A stretch of DNA of 64,000 bases, taken from assembly GCA_013396635.1 (NCBI GenBank), contig WBMW01001655.1, forward strand, positions 167,945 to 231,944, written 5' to 3'. Each line of letters starts with the position of its first letter. The stretch's first letter is position 1. This document shows positions 1 to 12,500 of this stretch, one piece after another. Position numbers and translations under genes: made by a program. The stretch comes from Penelope pileata (Eukaryota; Chordata; Aves; Galliformes; Cracidae). The notes below the pieces were generated by a model. It was given only the letters and a program-made list of their open reading frames with translations. It was not told the origin of the DNA and did not search any database.

Positions 1-428
1 CAGCATTTAGATAGGATACTCTACATTCCACTATTCAGTAAAGAATTCAATGTGGTGGAATAGAAAAACAATGCAAGGATAACACAGGGTTTGGTGCTTT
101 CAGAGTGGCAGCCCTGCCCATGCCAGCAAGGTTGGAACTGATTATCTTTGAGGTCCTTTTCAACTTGGGCCATGTTATGATTCTATGATACTGATTTATG
201 ACCTCAGGCTACTCAGTAGAATCCTGTGATGTATTGGGTGTTGTGACATCAACTGTTCAGTAGCAGGTTTGCCAGCTGAGATGCTAAACCAACTTATGTA
301 GTGCTAGGTATACCTGTTGTGCAGTTGCATCTCATGTGGGAGTTTAAGATATTGGGAGTGAGATAAGGCTTGTACCAGGCAGTAAGAAGAGCTCTCCCAT
401 TTACCTTCTTGTCCTCTTTTAATAAAGG
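1..428. other. Upstream flank of the first coding exon
   Basis: It holds a CR1 3' fragment (about 75-200) and otherwise no recognisable gene. A pyrimidine-rich stretch ending in AG at 426-427 sits just before the ATG, so the first coding exon may begin with a splice acceptor, with a 5' UTR exon outside the window. I see no convincing TATA box or CpG island. Confidence 0.4.
75..200 (+). mobile_element. CR1 LINE 3'-end fragment
   Basis: The text resembles the end of avian CR1 (GGAACTGATTATCTTTGAGG, then TTATGATTCTATGAT). It is a short, diverged, 5'-truncated piece in + orientation, ending at about 200 in the 8-bp CR1 tail motif. Confidence 0.7.
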
Positions 429-576
429 ATGTCTGAAAAGGATTGTGATGATGAGGGTTGCTCTTCTCCTGAAGTGCCAGATTTCAAGGATGCTTTGAAG
501 CAGTTCCAGGAACTAGTTGAAAAAACAGTAACCCAGAAGACAAAGGAAAGATTAGGCTTGTATATTAAAGATGACG
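429..576 (+). CDS. WDR64: WDR64 exon 1 (start codon)
   Basis: ATG at 429 opens an acidic N-terminus (MSEKDCDDEG). The exon codes for residues 1-49 and ends in phase 1 at a GTAAGA donor. The helix DALKQFQELVEKTV leads toward the EF-hand-like region. No in-frame upstream ATG is needed. The next intron (577-1240) shows nothing recognisable. Confidence 0.85.
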
Positions 577-3500
577 GTAAGAGATACTCTTTCTGATTGA
601 AAGTGAGAATAGGTGTCATAGAAAGAAGGCTGTAGGAAAGATGTCAAATTGATATTCAAACTGTGACATCTTGACTTTTATAGAAAGTAGGCAGGTTGTC
701 CTGTGAGAGTGCTTTTCATCTCCTTTCAGGACTTCTGGTAAAATTATAATGGCCATAGTAATTGCTCACAAAATATCATTGACAGTTGCCATGCATTCAA
801 ATTAGCACTTCTGTGGTATTTCCACTGATCTGTAAAAGCACATAAACAATGAATTAAGCAAATTCAAACTCTTGATTGTAAATAATCAGGACGAGGTTTT
901 CTTTTTTCAATGGAAGTGGTTATTGTTGCCTGAAAGGATAAACTTTATGCCAGATCACCCCTCAGTTTTATTTTAACAAACCAGAATGGTATTATGGAAG
1001 TAAGGGAAGATTAGAATAGCTGAGAGTTTTTCAGATATCCTTTTATCTATCTGTTTCCTATCATGTTGTGGTTTTGAAAAGTAAAACTGAACTTTTTTGG
1101 CAAAATGATTTAATGAATAGTGTGAGGAGCTTGCATGTTACTGATATTGAAGGAGAAATAAAACAGGAACTAGGGGACACAAGGACAGAAACTGTAGCTT
1201 GCCAATTTTTGACTCTGTGGATATTGTTTTTCCAATACAGATGAGATAGATTGTGATAAGTTCTATAGAACCACGCAGGCAATTTTTGGTCCAGAAGTCA
1301 AGGATCATAATGTTAAGACCTTTTTCAGGAAGATAAGCAACAATCTTGATGCAAAGACAGAATGGTGTGAGGTAAGGTTTTTTAATACTTTATTAAATAT
1401 AAGCAACTGATTGGAATCATAAAAAGTAGCAACATTTAGCTACTGATTGTGTTGTTCATGAATCATTTTTTCCATGGCATAATTGGGCACTTGTGTTGTT
1501 ATTAACTCTGACTACCATTCATTTACTAAAAACCAAATGATTTGAAAACTAGATATGATTTTGATACTTGTGAAATTTGAGTGGTGATACCCATTCTTTA
1601 GCCTGATGCACCCTTGTCAATGACTTGAGAGATGAAGGAGCTAACATTATAAAATTTAGCTCTTTGTAGCTTGTGTTATTCTGTGTGCTTTGCTGTTATT
1701 TACTTTAAGTAAGAAAAATCCTATGCTTTTGTAGTATCAAAACATGGAATGTGAAGCTTGAATGTGAAGATCTGTGTTCAGCATAAGTGGAAGTTGTAAA
1801 TATGAAAATAATTCCCAGAGGTATCCCTAACCTTTTTCGCAACATGGAGGACTAGCTCTTCCAAGCTTTTATGTCAGTGAAAGATTAAGTATGGCAGACC
1901 TTTGCTGGTCTCTGGCTTTCATGTGGTTATAGGTGGGTATTTTGCAAATGGCAGTGTTGTTTCTACAAGCTTTTACCTAAGAGATTCCCTGTGCTGAGTT
2001 TTCTGCTGACTATCTGGCTAATTTCAGAATTCTAAATATATCACACAAAACTGCTTAACACATAGGAGAATCCATGCTGCTAGTTCTCGAGGATTTTTAA
2101 GAGTAAGATTTGCTTATATTCTGCTAGTATAACCTGGGTGAGATACATTTTCATTTGTAGGTGAATTACTTTTCTTTACAACCCCTATCTGTTTGGCATG
2201 TAGGTCATTCTGAGAGTGTCTACTATTTATTTCCATGGAAACTACAACAGATGCAAAGAGCACAATAACACATTGATAGAGCAAATTCTCAGCTACAAAA
2301 AACTATTTTTCAAGATATTCACCACCAGTAGCTGTGCATTTTTGCCAGCAATGAACAAGAACCTGCATACCACGCTTGTAAACATCTGCACCAGTGGAGG
2401 GTGACCCATTGTCACCACTGCTGAAATGCACCACCACTGCCTCACTGTGCTCACATCCACTGTTTCACCTCCATAAACATTCAGGAAGCATCGATGAATG
2501 TCAGTGGGTGCCATTTTTCTACGTGGAGGAATTCAATTCTAAACTGTTTCATTTACTCTTACATATCAGCCACCATTTGGTCAGACTGCTCCTCTGCTGC
2601 AATCTGTCACACGGCAACAAAATGTAATGAGATATTGGTGGGGAGGTTCAACCTCTGATGCCATACCACCAACATCCGCTTCTGACGTCATGGGCCAACA
2701 TAATAAAGTAGGAGGCATTACTTTCAGAGCATCCCTCATACATCTGCTGAGTTTGCAAAACAAAATTTTAAAATGTTAAAAATGTTTTTTTTTAAAAAAA
2801 AAACATGGTAAAAAAGTTTCATAACATTGGTTATGTGAGCTTGAGGAAGTTGGCCCCTGTTCTCTCTGAGATCCTCACGCCATGTTGACGCTCATGAATG
2901 CATGTTGAAGAATGACCTAACTGAATAATACCATTTTTCCTACTTGTTTGTCAAAGAGCACTGAGCTGTTTACCAAAACTGTTTATCCTCAAACAATGTT
3001 TGATGATTTCTCACAAGGCAGCAGGATCTGGAGCATGGACCTGAGGGTAGAAATCAGTATGTCCAGTCACGAACTACTTCACTGATATGCATTGGCCTCA
3101 AGCATCTCAACAAAATGAAAAACATCTTATGACTACAGTGTGCTATTTGTGCCCTGGTGATAAGTCTAACTTTAGCTAGACCATCATAAATTCTCCCTCT
3201 CCCTACTTTAAATGGGAAACATTAAGAGCTATTCTACCATTTTAGCAGAGTTTTGTAACCAGAGCATTCTACCTTATTGAAGTCTGTAGGTGAGTGAGAT
3301 CCATGTAATCCATTTTTCTGTCTCTAATAATGGTAAATACCAAATTCTGGCCAAAAAAAAAAAAAAAAAGCAATAATGAGGTAAGTATGAAACAACGGAT
3401 CTGCAGTCTGTGCTTAGTATCCCTTGATGGACTTTAACTGTTTGTAAATTAGTTCTGTATCCTTCAAAAAAGTATACTTCTATAGCATCTGCAGTTTTAT

Positions 3501-6500
3501 TCATTTTGTGAAAAAGTGCTTTGTTTTCTTTCTTTTAAACATGGTGGCCTATTTTGTTTTCCTCCATGTGTATTTTTTAGTTTATTTTCTATTTTGGGGG
3601 GAAATATTTAACACAAAGTAGATGGAAATTTATCTATAATGGAAGTGGTAGTTTCATTATGAAATTTACAAAGATCAGACTTTGAATCATCTTCACTGTC
3701 ATTCTTCTGACACTGATTTTTTTAACTTGATGTGGCCTTATCCAGCAAAGTTTGAAATATAATACTGCACTGAAAAGCTGCAGCGGGCTTTTCAGTTTTT
3801 TTCTTCCTGTTTAATGGGAAATTTGATGGTGACATGAATCACCAGCTGTATATACATTATAAAACATGTTATAAATCTAAGCTCTGTTCATGACAAAGGG
3901 ATAAGATTTGTTTACAGGTAGTGGGGGTATGAAAAAGATGAAAACTGAATTAAGAAAACTGCTTCTGGAATTCTGAAAATTTAGCTTACCCTGAAACTAC
4001 ATGATCATTGTATTGATCATCTGATTATTTTTTGAGCCCAAATTACATCAACTGTAGCTTAAATGTTAGCTTTTGATCTACTGTAATTGTGGTGACATCC
4101 TTTCTGAAATGAATGGACCAAGACAAACATTTCCAGGCTTATTTGAATGGTTTCTAATAAAATTAAAATGGGACTTGTTTGTTTGGTGGAGGGTCTTTTT
4201 TTGCATTTTTTTTCCTCTGGGAAACTACATGTTTCAAAATGGTCTAGTTAATCTTGGAGAGGTACAAATGTCAGGAATTAAGTCAGTGTTTTTTTTCTTC
4301 AAATTGTGCTGTGGGCTTATGACTGTAGCTGGACTACAGCTCTAAGGTCTCCTCATCTCTTTTTCACTTCTTGACATTTAAGATGTGCGTATTTAAATAC
4401 TGAATAGCGACTTCTGTCTCTGCTGTCTATGGTCCAGTTTTCACATTTTATTCTACTAGGACTTTATTTCATCTCTGTTCCCCTGAATTCCCCTGCTGTT
4501 TTTGACACTGCTGAGCATTTCATTTATCTTGAAAGTCAAGGATGAGGCATGCACATCATTTTATTCCTTTGGTATTTCTCTTTTATCATCTGTATCTCTC
4601 TCCTTTCCCAGAACTTTAACTCTGACCGTTTGTTCCTCTCCTCTTGCTCTCACAGATATAAAGTTTTCAAATGTACGCCTCTATATGTGTCCTCGCTTTA
4701 GCTTGACAAAATCTGCGGGACGTATTTTGCTGACCTCTTGTGTTTCATTCCTTTCTCTTCCTGGTATTTCTCTTTTTCAAGTACCTCCATTTTCTTGGGT
4801 TTCTTAAGTTTCCAGCACTCTCCACAACAGTACTCAAATGACACTCTTCCTTGAAAAAAGAAAGTGTTTTAAAATCTTCTATTTAATCACATTATGGTCT
4901 ACTCTTAGCCATTAACTGGCTCCAAACTTTAGAAGACCTGTCCTAGATGGTCTAACAGCTGTCATTTATCAATGACTTGAGAAACTGACTTCTGTCTGAC
5001 TTCTTCCTTGAAGGCAGTTGACTCTTTGAATGCTCTACTTCTAGTGGCAAACATCAAAGATATGTAAATTGCTTTCTGCCTCATACTTTATGCTCTTTGT
5101 CAACCTCTGCTATGGGATGTGGGTTAATCGAGATCCCTTGTTTCCTTGCTGGAGTAAGCAAAAGCAGCTCTGAGAGATTTCTAAGGTGCACTTTCTTTAG
5201 GCAGTGTTCTGCCCATTGGGCAGAAATGAATGATCAGATGTGTCACTGTCTCATGTCTACAGAAAGCATGACAGGGCACACCTGGGCATCTCATGGAAAG
5301 AGATTCCACTTCTGCTGGCTTGAGGTCATCTACAAGCCTAGCCCAGCCTTCCCATCAGGACTCAGGAGTGACCGCATAGCAGGTCAGTTTGCTATTTTAA
5401 AAAAATTCTCCTACCAAAAACCTAGTCCCCACAAAAATGAAGAGCCTGTTCTCCCTTTCCTATAAAAGTGGAAACATACGCTAAAAATGCAAAACATCAC
5501 TCCTGCCTTCAAGAAAGCTGAGAGAAAGGACTGAGGGAACTACAGGACTATTAACCTCACCTCAGTCCCTGGTGAAGGTGATAGAACAACTAATTCTAGA
5601 AAACATGTCCAAACATATAAAGAACAAGAAGGTATTTGGGAGTAGTCAGTATGGGTTTACAAAGGGGAAATCATAGAGTCATGTTTAACCAACCCAACAG
5701 GCTTCTGCAATGACATAACTGTCTTGCTGGAGAAGGGGAGGGCAGTGGATGATGTCTACCTTGACTTTAGTAAGGCTATTAACATTGTTTCTCACAGCAT
5801 ACTCTTAGTCAAGCTGACAAGTATGGGCTAGTTAAGTGGGCAGTAAGAAGGAAAGAATACTAGCTGAACTCCTCAGTGGCATGAAATCCGTTTGAAGGCA
5901 AGTCAATTTCGAAGTATGCCAGAGGTAAATAGTGTAATTCAGATTCATGTTTGGATACAAGATGGAAAGGCAAGGTGATATTACAAGAAACTAAACAAGA
6001 GTGTGTAAGGGATGATAATGGCTATGTATTGACTGATGATTTCTGATAGATAATAATTGTGTACATGGTAAGGAGGGAGCTATGAAATGAAAGATAAAAA
6101 CTAATGTTGTGTAAGAATATGGAGAATATTTTCTGTTGAAAGATGTAAATCTGAATTGCTCAGAGAAGAAAAAAGGGAGCACTACTGTATGAAAAATCTT
6201 TGACTAGAAAAAAGTGCAGAGATTTGTCCTGTGTACAAATAGGCTTTGCTTTCATAACTCATGAAAGTGAGTATGTATGATGTCCATAATATGAGAAAGG
6301 AGAAGAAAAAGTATCTGTACAGCTAAGTGGGGCTGACCTCATTTTCCGAGGAAATGACTAAATTACTCTTGGGTACAGAGCTTGAGGTGTAGGTAGCATT
6401 TCAGCTGAAGTATTTTCCCACTCTGAGAGAAATGAGCTACCCACCAGAACTTACTGTCTGGGAATCTTCATCATAATCAGTGAAAATGGAACATTACCAG

Positions 6501-9500
6501 ACTGAGGGAAATGGTTGAAAAAGAGTTTTTAAAAATGGGCTGTATACTCTTTTTCAAAACTTATTCAGAAATATGAAATGATTAAAAATGACAGATAAAA
6601 GTTTAACTTTATATGCATATAAACATATATTCTAGATTTAGTGTTGTTATAAATTGCTTATTTTGTTCTATTTTGTTTCATTTAGATTTTTGGCTATTTC
6701 ATACGAGGAAGTGGTGCCGCATCTTCCCAGGTGCAAGAAGAAAGTACAGTTTTCCTTACATCTGAAAAACAGCAGATTACTTATCCAGGTGACATATTTC
6801 ATCTTGTGTTTAAAACAAAACAGCTTCATATTCCAGAATAAGTTTCTTACTTAATTACCTGAGCACTCCGCTGATGCCTTGTCCAGTTCTCAATTTTCCT
6901 AAATTATTTTGAAATTACAGAGTTGTCTGATTCTGACTACTTATTATTTGCCTTTCTGTATTTTTAAAAAATATTCTAGAAAGAAATAGCACATCAATAA
7001 TGCATTAATGTTATTTTAAAATGAAACAATTATTTAAATCAAGTATAGGATAATCTATGACACAATGTTTTACTACCTTGGAGTTGGTGCCAGTATGTAT
7101 TCCAGGAAGATTAAATGTTCTTTGTATTAGGGTTTTATTTGTTTAGTTTTATGTTTTTATATGTATGTAGACTTTTCTGTGTCTATGATATAAAGAGTTA
7201 TGTTGTATCATTGACAGTTGTCAAAGAACGAGATGTGATTAAGAGTATAGTGATGGTGCCCCATCTGGATTTCACAGTAACATCCTCTCAGAAAGGAGTG
7301 CTAACTATTTTTAATGACAAGGTAATTCTGACTCAAATAAACTTTTCATTATTCCACTAGATAGTATATACATGAACTGAGTGAACTGTGATCTGGAGTG
7401 CAAACTTACCCATAAAAAAGCTAAATGTATTTTTTTTAATTATTATATGAAGTTAACTTTTCCAATACTTTTAAGTACAGTGAGAGATAATATATTGTCA
7501 TTTTCAATTGTAAACCTACTCAACAGTCCATAAAAGTTGATAGTAAATAGAGATTGCTAATAAACAATTTGTTAATGGAAGTCAGTTTAATGTAAAATAA
7601 TCTGCCTTTTTTTTTAAAAAAAAAAAGTTATCTTTAATACTACATATGCTATTGGAATTAACTTTTGCATATACAGTGGAAACCAGAAAATTAACTGTTT
7701 TCTCTAGCTACTGGGAATATTTAGAATGGATAGAAACATTTTTCGATTGTTTGCAAAGAACAGTTATTCAATACAGCAAGCTCTTGAAGCTTGAAAATCT
7801 TGAATTGTCTGACAGTCTGCATGACGCTGCTTCACAGTCACTCCCCTTGTCAGGAAACCATAGGGAGATCTGCATGATTTTAAGTGGAAGTCCAGGTTCA
7901 AGATGCTATTAAAGTAAATTTTGTAAATGTGTCAGATGATATTGCTATTTAAACGTATACAATTCTAGATGCTGTGAGGTACATCACATAGCTGTGGTCA
8001 TTGGCACTTTACATTTATACAATTTTAACGCAACAAGTTTATTAAAAGCTGTTTCAGACTATGCAGTGAGGCTTTAAAGCAGCAAAAATATTTTCTAGGG
8101 TGGTCAGATAATTAGTGCATAATGCTTTTAACAGGAGCTTGTAAAGCAATAATGTACTCCGATGGATGATTAAACAACAAAGCAATACTGCAGTTTTGGT
8201 AAATACTGAAGTAATTTATTTGAAAGCCTAGATCTTTGTCCTCCAGAGCATTATCTCTCTTACGTACCTGGGAGAAATAATTTCACAAAGTATGATGTTA
8301 AAAATAGTACCCCCCCCTTCTCCAACCCCTCCCTCTGCTTTGGTGTTCTGAATTGCTGCCCCCTCATAGTCTGAACTGATGTCCCTCTGACATCAGTGAA
8401 TGCAGTGCAAATGATTTTACACCCAGGTGCTTAACACAGTGAATTAGAGACCTCAAATCCCATTCACAAAACTGTACATTCTGAAAATGACTAAGACATT
8501 ACAACAACAGTCAATTATTCATAATATGATCTCTGATATCAGTTGATCTGAGCAAATGAACTTTGACTTCATCAAAATTGCTCTTGTGCATCTTGATGGA
8601 CGCAAGAGAAAAATCTAACTCAGCATTGCAGTCACTTGAATCTCATTACTAGAATATGACTTTATATCGTAAAGCCAGATATAGAGTTAACATCTTCTAC
8701 ATCATTTTTCTTCACTTTGTAAGTCCAAGGATTTAAAGAGGCCTGGCCTTAAGTCTCAACTAATGAGTTGTTTTGTCTAGTCTCTTTTTTTTAACAAATT
8801 GATAAGGGACTATGAATATGCCTGAATATGAATATATACTATGATATATTCTATGACTATGAATATACTATGAATATGAGCTATGAAAATACCATGAAGT
8901 TTGTAAGACTTGCTCTATCATTAGAGGAACCTGAGTTTCTGAGCAGTGCATTGACAAATAGAGAGGCTTGTTTTTGTATAATTCTTGCATTTTTAAAACA
9001 CAGATAATTAAACATATGGTCTTCTTGAATGCATATATATCCTACATAAGTCAGCATGTTCCATGTACACGAATAAATTATATTTGGTCTGATATAATCA
9101 GTGAATCTGTTATAGTAAATATTTTAACTGTGCCACTTCTGGGACATTCGACTTCAAAAACATATACACAGAGGAAGATAGGGCCATATTCTATTCATTC
9201 ACTCTAAGTCAAACTGATGTCCATTGCAAGCTTTCCACAAGATCAATTTAGTATGCAACTGCATTTTTCATTTGATACTGAGTGGAAACTGAGAATAGTT
9301 AAAAATGCAAAAAAACCTCATTTACAAATAAAAACAATAAAGAGATTTTAAACCATCACACAGCTTGTCTATGTATTAAACTTCAGTTTAATGTGAAACT
9401 TGTTTAACAGTACTGTTAAACTCTACTCAAAGACTGTCCTTGATGATACTGGGCATCACATCTTTATGGGAAGAAATATGGTTATCCCAGCTTCTCATTT

Positions 9501-12500
9501 TATGAAATGAGGAATTTCTGGGATGGGAATGAGGCATTGCTGATTTATTACTGATAATAAGCATGGGCAAGAGGAGACGAAAAAGCATCTGTGGATGTTT
9601 CTGGAGGGAAAAGTTGAAACTGCTTTTGAAAACTAAACGTTAGTTTGGCTAGAGGACAAACAAGGTGACCCTGTTTCTGCTGTATGATGGTGCCAGGTAT
9701 GTCTACCTCCCTGGGACTTTAAACACATCAGTTTTCAAGACGTACTATGCTGTCTGCCAATAGGTAACTGATGAAAGGTGCTGTACCAATATGGTTATTA
9801 CTATTTGCAATGTAAGGTGCTATCTCTACCTGCTGGCGCTAATTGACATAATCTGGGCCAGCATCAGCTTGTGTTTCTATATTCCATATCCTGCCTCTCA
9901 TAGGAGCTGAAGCTGTTCTGGCTGTGAAGGACCATTAGAAGCACAATTTCATCAGAAGAACAGCTGATCTGTACTCCACTATAAAAAAAAAAAAAAAAAA
10001 AAAGTTTTGTTTTATTTTTTACTTATTTTGCTCAAGCATCACAGTTTAAAGGAAAAAAAAGAGGTGAAACAACTATGAGAGAAAAAGAGAGTTTAAGAGG
10101 AACAGCCAGTAGGTTTAAATATCTTAGAAGATGTTAACTGCAAACTCTTTCAGTTGGCGATTATTGTTCTGTTCTGCCCGTTATACAGCAGAGCTGTTTT
10201 CAGACTTTCAGCTTAATTGCTAACTAGTTATTGTGACCGCATACTTCTGTTTTTCAGATGAAGGTTCTGGCATCCGCCATTATTAAAGTAAGTTCTTTTT
10301 TCTCCTTCTTTTAAATCAGTTGAATTAAAAATCAATAAGTATTACAGTGAAACAATTAGAAACTGAGCATTGTTCTAATGTTTCTTCCAACCTTGAGGCT
10401 TCCGCTTAATCTGGCATAGAGTACCATGGGTTGAACATAATCAATTTTTTCCTTGCAATGATACTGACGCTTAGGTAATTTGATTTATTTCCTCTGATAA
10501 AAAGAAACCTGAGATAAATGCTGCTTTTTTCTACCAGATTGTCTGTTTGTAGAATTTTTACCCATTACCTTTCCAGGACTTTTTCTTCTAAGATCCAACA
10601 CTCCATTTGTCAGTATAAAATTTAAATGAGAAAAATGGTTCTACATCTTGCTAGTTGGATTGGTTGACTATATGGTATATACTTTTATATATAAGAAAGC
10701 TCATTTTACCCTGGGAATATCACTGGTTTCAGGCAATGAGTTTCCTTCAGTTAACCTGCAGACAAGAGAACTGCCATCAGTCCTGACAAAGTGACATGAT
10801 CCCTTGCCCTAAATGTCTCTGTAGGTGTCTTGTGCCAGAGGACAGTGTGTTTTTGTTGATTCTCTTTCACATATTTCATAATGAAGTAGAAGTACTCCAG
10901 GCCACAGGCTCAACTATTCAAACTTTTTTTTTCTTCCTTTTTTTTTTTTTGGGGGGGNNNNNNNNNNNNNNNNNNNNNNNNNNNNNNGGGGTGAGGGGGG
11001 AAGGGGCATATGTGATGAGTGATGCAAGAGTGGGGGGGGATATGTGCCTGGATTGCATTTAGTTTGTTGCAGGGCTAATCTGACCTGTGGAATCAATGTG
11101 GAGAGCTAAACTGTAAAAAACGTTCTTCAGACCTGTTGATTTTTGGAAACAGACTAGGATCGGCTTAGAGCTTCTCTTACCATTCTGTTAAAGGAGTGAA
11201 ATTTGATAATTTGTTCCTGGTTTGTTTGTAAGAACAATTTTCCCAGTCCAATTATGTAAAGGTAGGATCGGATCAGAACAATATTCTATGGTTGTCCCCA
11301 GAGACACCAAGAGGAAGAAGCTGGGATGGCAGCCTGATGTTGAAGTGGACAGGATGCAGCTGTGTGGTCCCCTTTTTTTAGCCCCTGGGCACTAACCTTA
11401 AAATGAATCATCAGTAGAGATGGATGATATTTTGCTGTGGCAGCAGGAAAATATTCAGCAGCCATAGCAGAATTTGACACTGTTCAAAGAGACCTCTGCC
11501 ATAAAAAGCGTGAAAGGAGAATGAGTTTATTATAGTGGTACCTCTTGATATTATAGTATAATATTTCAATTGTTAGAACTGTGATTCTGAATGGATATGG
11601 TACCAAAACTGGTGCATATTTTAGTATCTGTGAGTGCAGGCAGCTGTTCAGCTCTGCAACATCTAGGGTCTTTTGTTGTGTGCCACCCTCCCATGCTTTT
11701 CCAGCTGAAATGCATCCGCTTTTGCATGCTTCTCTAAGGAAAGGAAGAAGGAAGACAGAAATAGTTTGGATTCCTCTCCCTTGGAATGGAGAATCATTGC
11801 TTCTGGGTATCACTGGATCAGTGGAAATCATTGCTGAACACAATGCTGTGAAGTCCCTCTGACCCTGTGTCTGAAAGATTAGCAGTTGTTCTATTCATTT
11901 TTTTTTTATTAGAATTGTGATATTTTCAGGTACTTTAGTTAAAAATGTCCCTTTTCTACTTTCTTGTCTGCTTTGTCTTACGGAATGAGCAATCTTAGTT
12001 GAACATTCTTATTTAAATGTTTGCATTGAAAAGTGTTCTCCTTAGCTAATACAGCTTCCTCTCATCCTTCCTCTAGTTACTACTCTGAAAACAGCATTAA
12101 AATAGCTATTACTGGCTTGAACTTTTTGATGGTTGTTAAAAGATTTTGATGTTTGCAGAACATAATGTTTTAAGCTATTTTATTTTTAGAATTGAGATGC
12201 TATATCCTTATCCCAAATTGCAGTGAGATAAAATTTTTTTATAGTTTTGAGTGAATAAATTCTGCTTCCCAGGCAGTTGAAATGTGTGATGCTATTAAAT
12301 GTATTAACTTGGGTTTTATTTGAGAGACATATCTCTAGAATTGAGTTCTGTGTTGTTGTGGTTGTTTTAATTATTTCAAAGCATGCTTATTAAAATTGAA
12401 GGTTCTCATTTCAATAGCTTTTACTTAAACAATTATTAAGAATCAAATGCCAATATCTTCCATGAGTGTAAGTCATCAACCACTGTGGACTTATTAAAAA

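Larger units (their letters stand above)
1372..6685. other. WDR64 intron 2
   Basis: A 5.3-kb intron holding a deleted mariner (2199-2738), a poly(A) tract at 3351-3369 and a CR1 reverse-transcriptase fragment (about 5505-5940). The open frames at 4073, 4502 and 5097 lack splice sites or recognisable domains. Confidence 0.8.
7322..10257. other. WDR64 intron 4
   Basis: This intron carries a degenerate CTATGAATATA-type tandem repeat near 8811-8896 and poly(A) tracts at about 7614-7626 and 9981-10003. I recognise no gene or transposon in the rest. Confidence 0.6.

Noticed and set aside
5097..5465. 122-codon + open frame
   Set aside because: It has no domain, no fitting splice sites and no neighbour in phase, and it lies in repeat-rich intron 2. 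Probably chance.
11484..11862. Overlapping 119- and 93-codon frames on opposite strands
   Set aside because: Mutually antisense, no domain, no splice context.
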